26,833 nucleotides of DNA from DATGEO01 sp035310015 (GTDB lineage Bacteria > Chloroflexota > Dormibacteria > Dormibacterales > Dormibacteraceae): positions 1-26,833 of the forward strand of contig DATGEO010000100.1 in assembly GCA_035310015.1 (NCBI GenBank), read 5' to 3'. Position 1 is the stretch's first letter, and each line of letters starts with the position of its first letter. The position numbers and the translations under genes are program-made. Below are positions 25,215-26,833 of this stretch, one piece after another. A model generated the notes under the pieces. It was not told the DNA's origin, ran no database searches, and worked only from the letters and a program-made list of their open reading frames with translations.

Positions 25215-26018
25215 GTGAGCTTCGACTACGAGTCGAAGCGGTGGGGATCCGCCCCGCTGGCTCCGCGCCCCCGGTTCATGAACGGGCTCAAGCTGCGCTA
25301 CCTGCTCGAGGACCTCGCGCCCGTCACGGGTAAGGTGCTGGACGTCGGCTGCGGCGCGGGCCAGGTCGCGAAAGCGGTGAAGAGCGCGCGCCCTGACCTC
25401 GCGGTGTTCGGCTGCGACATCAGCCGCTCGGCGCTGGCCCTGGCCGCGTCACCCGACACGGCCGGAGTCGATTTCAGGCTCGCGACCGCAGAGCGCCTGC
25501 CCTTCGCGGACGGCGAGCTCGACTTCGTCTGGATCTTCGACGTCCTGGAGCACGTCGAATCACCGGAGGTCGTGCTGCACGAGGTGGCGCGCGTGCTCAA
25601 GCCGGGAGCCGGCTTTCACATCGTGCTGCCACTGGAGGGCCAGCCGCGCACCCTCTACAGGCTCCTCGGTTGCGGCACCCGGTGGACGGCAAAGGTGCGG
25701 CACGGTGGCCACATCCAGATTTTCTCGGCGGCGCGCTTCGAGTCGATGGCGGCTGAAAACCGGCTGCCGGTCGTGCGCAGGCGCTGGAGCTACCACGCGC
25801 TGCTGCAGGCGCTGGACGTCGCTTACTTCTCCTGGCTCGAGCGGCGCGGGCCGGTCACGGGCTCTGTCGAGGACATGGCCGCTGCGCGTCGGGGGGTGGC
25901 CGGAGCCGCGATGCGCCTCGCCTCGGCGAGCGTGGCCACCGCCGCCTGGTACGAGGCCCGCGCGCTGCGCGCCCTGCCCGGCGGCTGCGGACATTTCACT
26001 TGCAGGAAGGGCGGCTAG
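25215..26018 (+). CDS. SAM-dependent class I methyltransferase
   Basis: A 267-residue protein from a GTG at 25215. The SAM-binding motif VLDVGCGAGQVAKAV (motif I), the acidic loop FGCDISRSAL, ATAERLPFADGELDFVWIFD (motifs II-III) and VLEHVESPEVVLHEVARVLK are those of the UbiE/methyltransf_11 group. The C-terminal half (KVRHGGHIQIFSAARFESMA) is typical of methyltransferases in polysaccharide loci. The substrate is unknown, perhaps a sugar or lipid-linked intermediate because it follows the glycosyltransferase gene by 52 bp. GGAGGG is only 1 nt before the GTG, so the exact start is uncertain. It ends 6 bp from the convergent epimerase gene. Confidence 0.88.
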   Translation: MSFDYESKRWGSAPLAPRPRFMNGLKLRYLLEDLAPVTGKVLDVGCGAGQVAKAVKSARPDLAVFGCDISRSALALAASPDTAGVDFRLATAERLPFADGELDFVWIFDVLEHVESPEVVLHEVARVLKPGAGFHIVLPLEGQPRTLYRLLGCGTRWTAKVRHGGHIQIFSAARFESMAAENRLPVVRRRWSYHALLQALDVAYFSWLERRGPVTGSVEDMAAARRGVAGAAMRLASASVATAAWYEARALRALPGGCGHFTCRKGG

Positions 26019-26024
26019 ACCCGG

Positions 26025-26833
26025 CTATACGGTTTTCGCCCAGGCGACCAGGTCTTCGAGGCCTTGGTCGAACGCGATCTGCGGCGTCCATCCCAGCTCC
26101 TCGCGAGCTCGCGTGATGTCGCTCACGTAGTACGCCTGGTCGCCCTCGCGCCACTCCGCGAACGAATAGCGCGGCTTCCTCCCGGTCAGTCCGCCGATGC
26201 GCTCGATCACCTCGAGCAGGTTGCGCTGGTTGTCAGGTCCGCCGCCGACGTTGTAGATGCGGCCGCGGGTCGTTTCGATCTTCTCGATCGCGATCTCGTA
26301 CAGGCGGCTGAGGTCGCGCGCGTCCAGAAGGTCGCGGACCTGCTTGCCATCGCCGTAGATGGTCAGCGGCCGGTCGTGCAGGATCGAGTGCACGAAGTGC
26401 GCGACCCAGCCCTGGTCCTCGGTGCCGTACTGGTGCGCGCCGTAGATGCAGCTCTGCCGCAGCACGACTGTGTTCATGTGGAAGCACCGCGCGTAGTCGC
26501 GCACGTACTGGTCGGCCGCGCCTTTGCTGCAGCCGTAAGGGCTGTGGAAGTCGATTCCTCGCGACTCGTCGCACGGCCGGCTGTTCAGCTCGAGCTTGCC
26601 GTAGACCTTGTTGGTCGACGAGAAAACGAGGGGCGCGTCATGGTTGTGCAAGCGCACTGCCTCGAGGACGTTCAAGGTGCCGCGCGCGTTGACGTCGAAG
26701 TCGGTGATGGGGTCGACGAGCGAGGTCGTCACCGCGACCTGGCCCGCGAGATGCAGGATCGCGTCCTGCTCGCGCACGTGCTCGGCGAGCGCGCCCGCGC
26801 TGCGGACGTCCTCTTTTACGAAGGTGACCCCGC
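26025..26833 (-). CDS. CDP-paratose 2-epimerase-like NAD-dependent epimerase (5' end outside window)
   Basis: The frame is open to the right edge, so the N-terminal NAD-binding Gly motif is missing. About 269 residues are present. Catalytic SSTNKVYGK and SPYGCSKGAADQYVRDYAR, then VVLRQSCIYG and TEDQGWVAHFVHSI, IYGDGKQVRDLL and YNVGGGPDNQRNLLEV, are characteristic of the RfbE/TylV group that makes CDP-tyvelose from CDP-paratose, although related 2-epimerases and UDP-sugar epimerases share them. The substrate is therefore probable, not proven. It belongs to a minus-strand glycan gene set that continues beyond the window. A possible GTG at 26777 is internal, not the true start. Confidence 0.85.
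   Translation of the reverse strand, partial: GVTFVKEDVRSAGALAEHVREQDAILHLAGQVAVTTSLVDPITDFDVNARGTLNVLEAVRLHNHDAPLVFSSTNKVYGKLELNSRPCDESRGIDFHSPYGCSKGAADQYVRDYARCFHMNTVVLRQSCIYGAHQYGTEDQGWVAHFVHSILHDRPLTIYGDGKQVRDLLDARDLSRLYEIAIEKIETTRGRIYNVGGGPDNQRNLLEVIERIGGLTGRKPRYSFAEWREGDQAYYVSDITRAREELGWTPQIAFDQGLEDLVAWAKTV

Overview
This is a GC-rich (about two-thirds G+C by eye), very compact bacterial chromosome segment. GTG and TTG starts are common, neighbouring genes are often separated by 3-22 bp or overlap, and many transcription units seem to lack Shine-Dalgarno leaders. The lepA-hemW-hrcA-grpE-dnaJ order, a DUF222/HNH (13E12-type) gene with a LexA-like box, and the leaderless promoters suggest an actinobacterial or Chloroflexota/Dormibacterota-type soil lineage. 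That placement is an inference; there is no rRNA or tRNA here to settle it. I see no phage, insertion sequence or CRISPR.

Layout. 1-1600: end of an M20-type peptidase, a FixX-type ferredoxin and a thioredoxin-reductase-like flavoprotein. 1693-2928: a His/Pro-rich exported membrane protein followed by a papain-like protease. 2932-5913 (minus): mrp, DUF971, then a DUF3048 envelope protein. 5936-7551 (plus): an Fe-S uracil-DNA glycosylase-family protein, a YCII-like protein and RsmE. 7564-9096: a G-quadruplex-like tract, a damage-type promoter, the DUF222/HNH gene and a small convergent membrane protein. 9112-11962: lepA and a lipoprotein. 11952-12893 (minus): a sugar-nucleotide epimerase. 12908-15574: a YbaK-type deacylase, hemW and hrcA. 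15582-16595 (minus): gmd. 16655-18383: grpE and dnaJ, with no dnaK between them. 18483-22438: a small basic protein and a large PAS/GAF/GGDEF/EAL protein. 22439-22897: the only long gene-free stretch, with two strong hairpins, one of them a terminator on the minus strand with no obvious gene to serve. 22898-26833: edge of a surface-glycan locus: a flippase-like/GT4 fusion, a methyltransferase and a CDP-paratose-2-epimerase-like gene.

Themes. Fe-S handling (FixX, Mrp, DUF971, the glycosylase, HemW) clusters at the left. Protein quality control (hrcA, grpE, dnaJ, lepA) is central. Nucleotide-sugar and glycan genes are interleaved and dominate the right end. The most interesting signals are the recurrent -10 motifs 6-11 nt before start codons (leaderless transcription), the SOS-like operator of the HNH gene, the mrp-DUF971 pair that mirrors the plant HCF101 fusion, the flippase-glycosyltransferase fusion, and the orphan minus-strand terminator.
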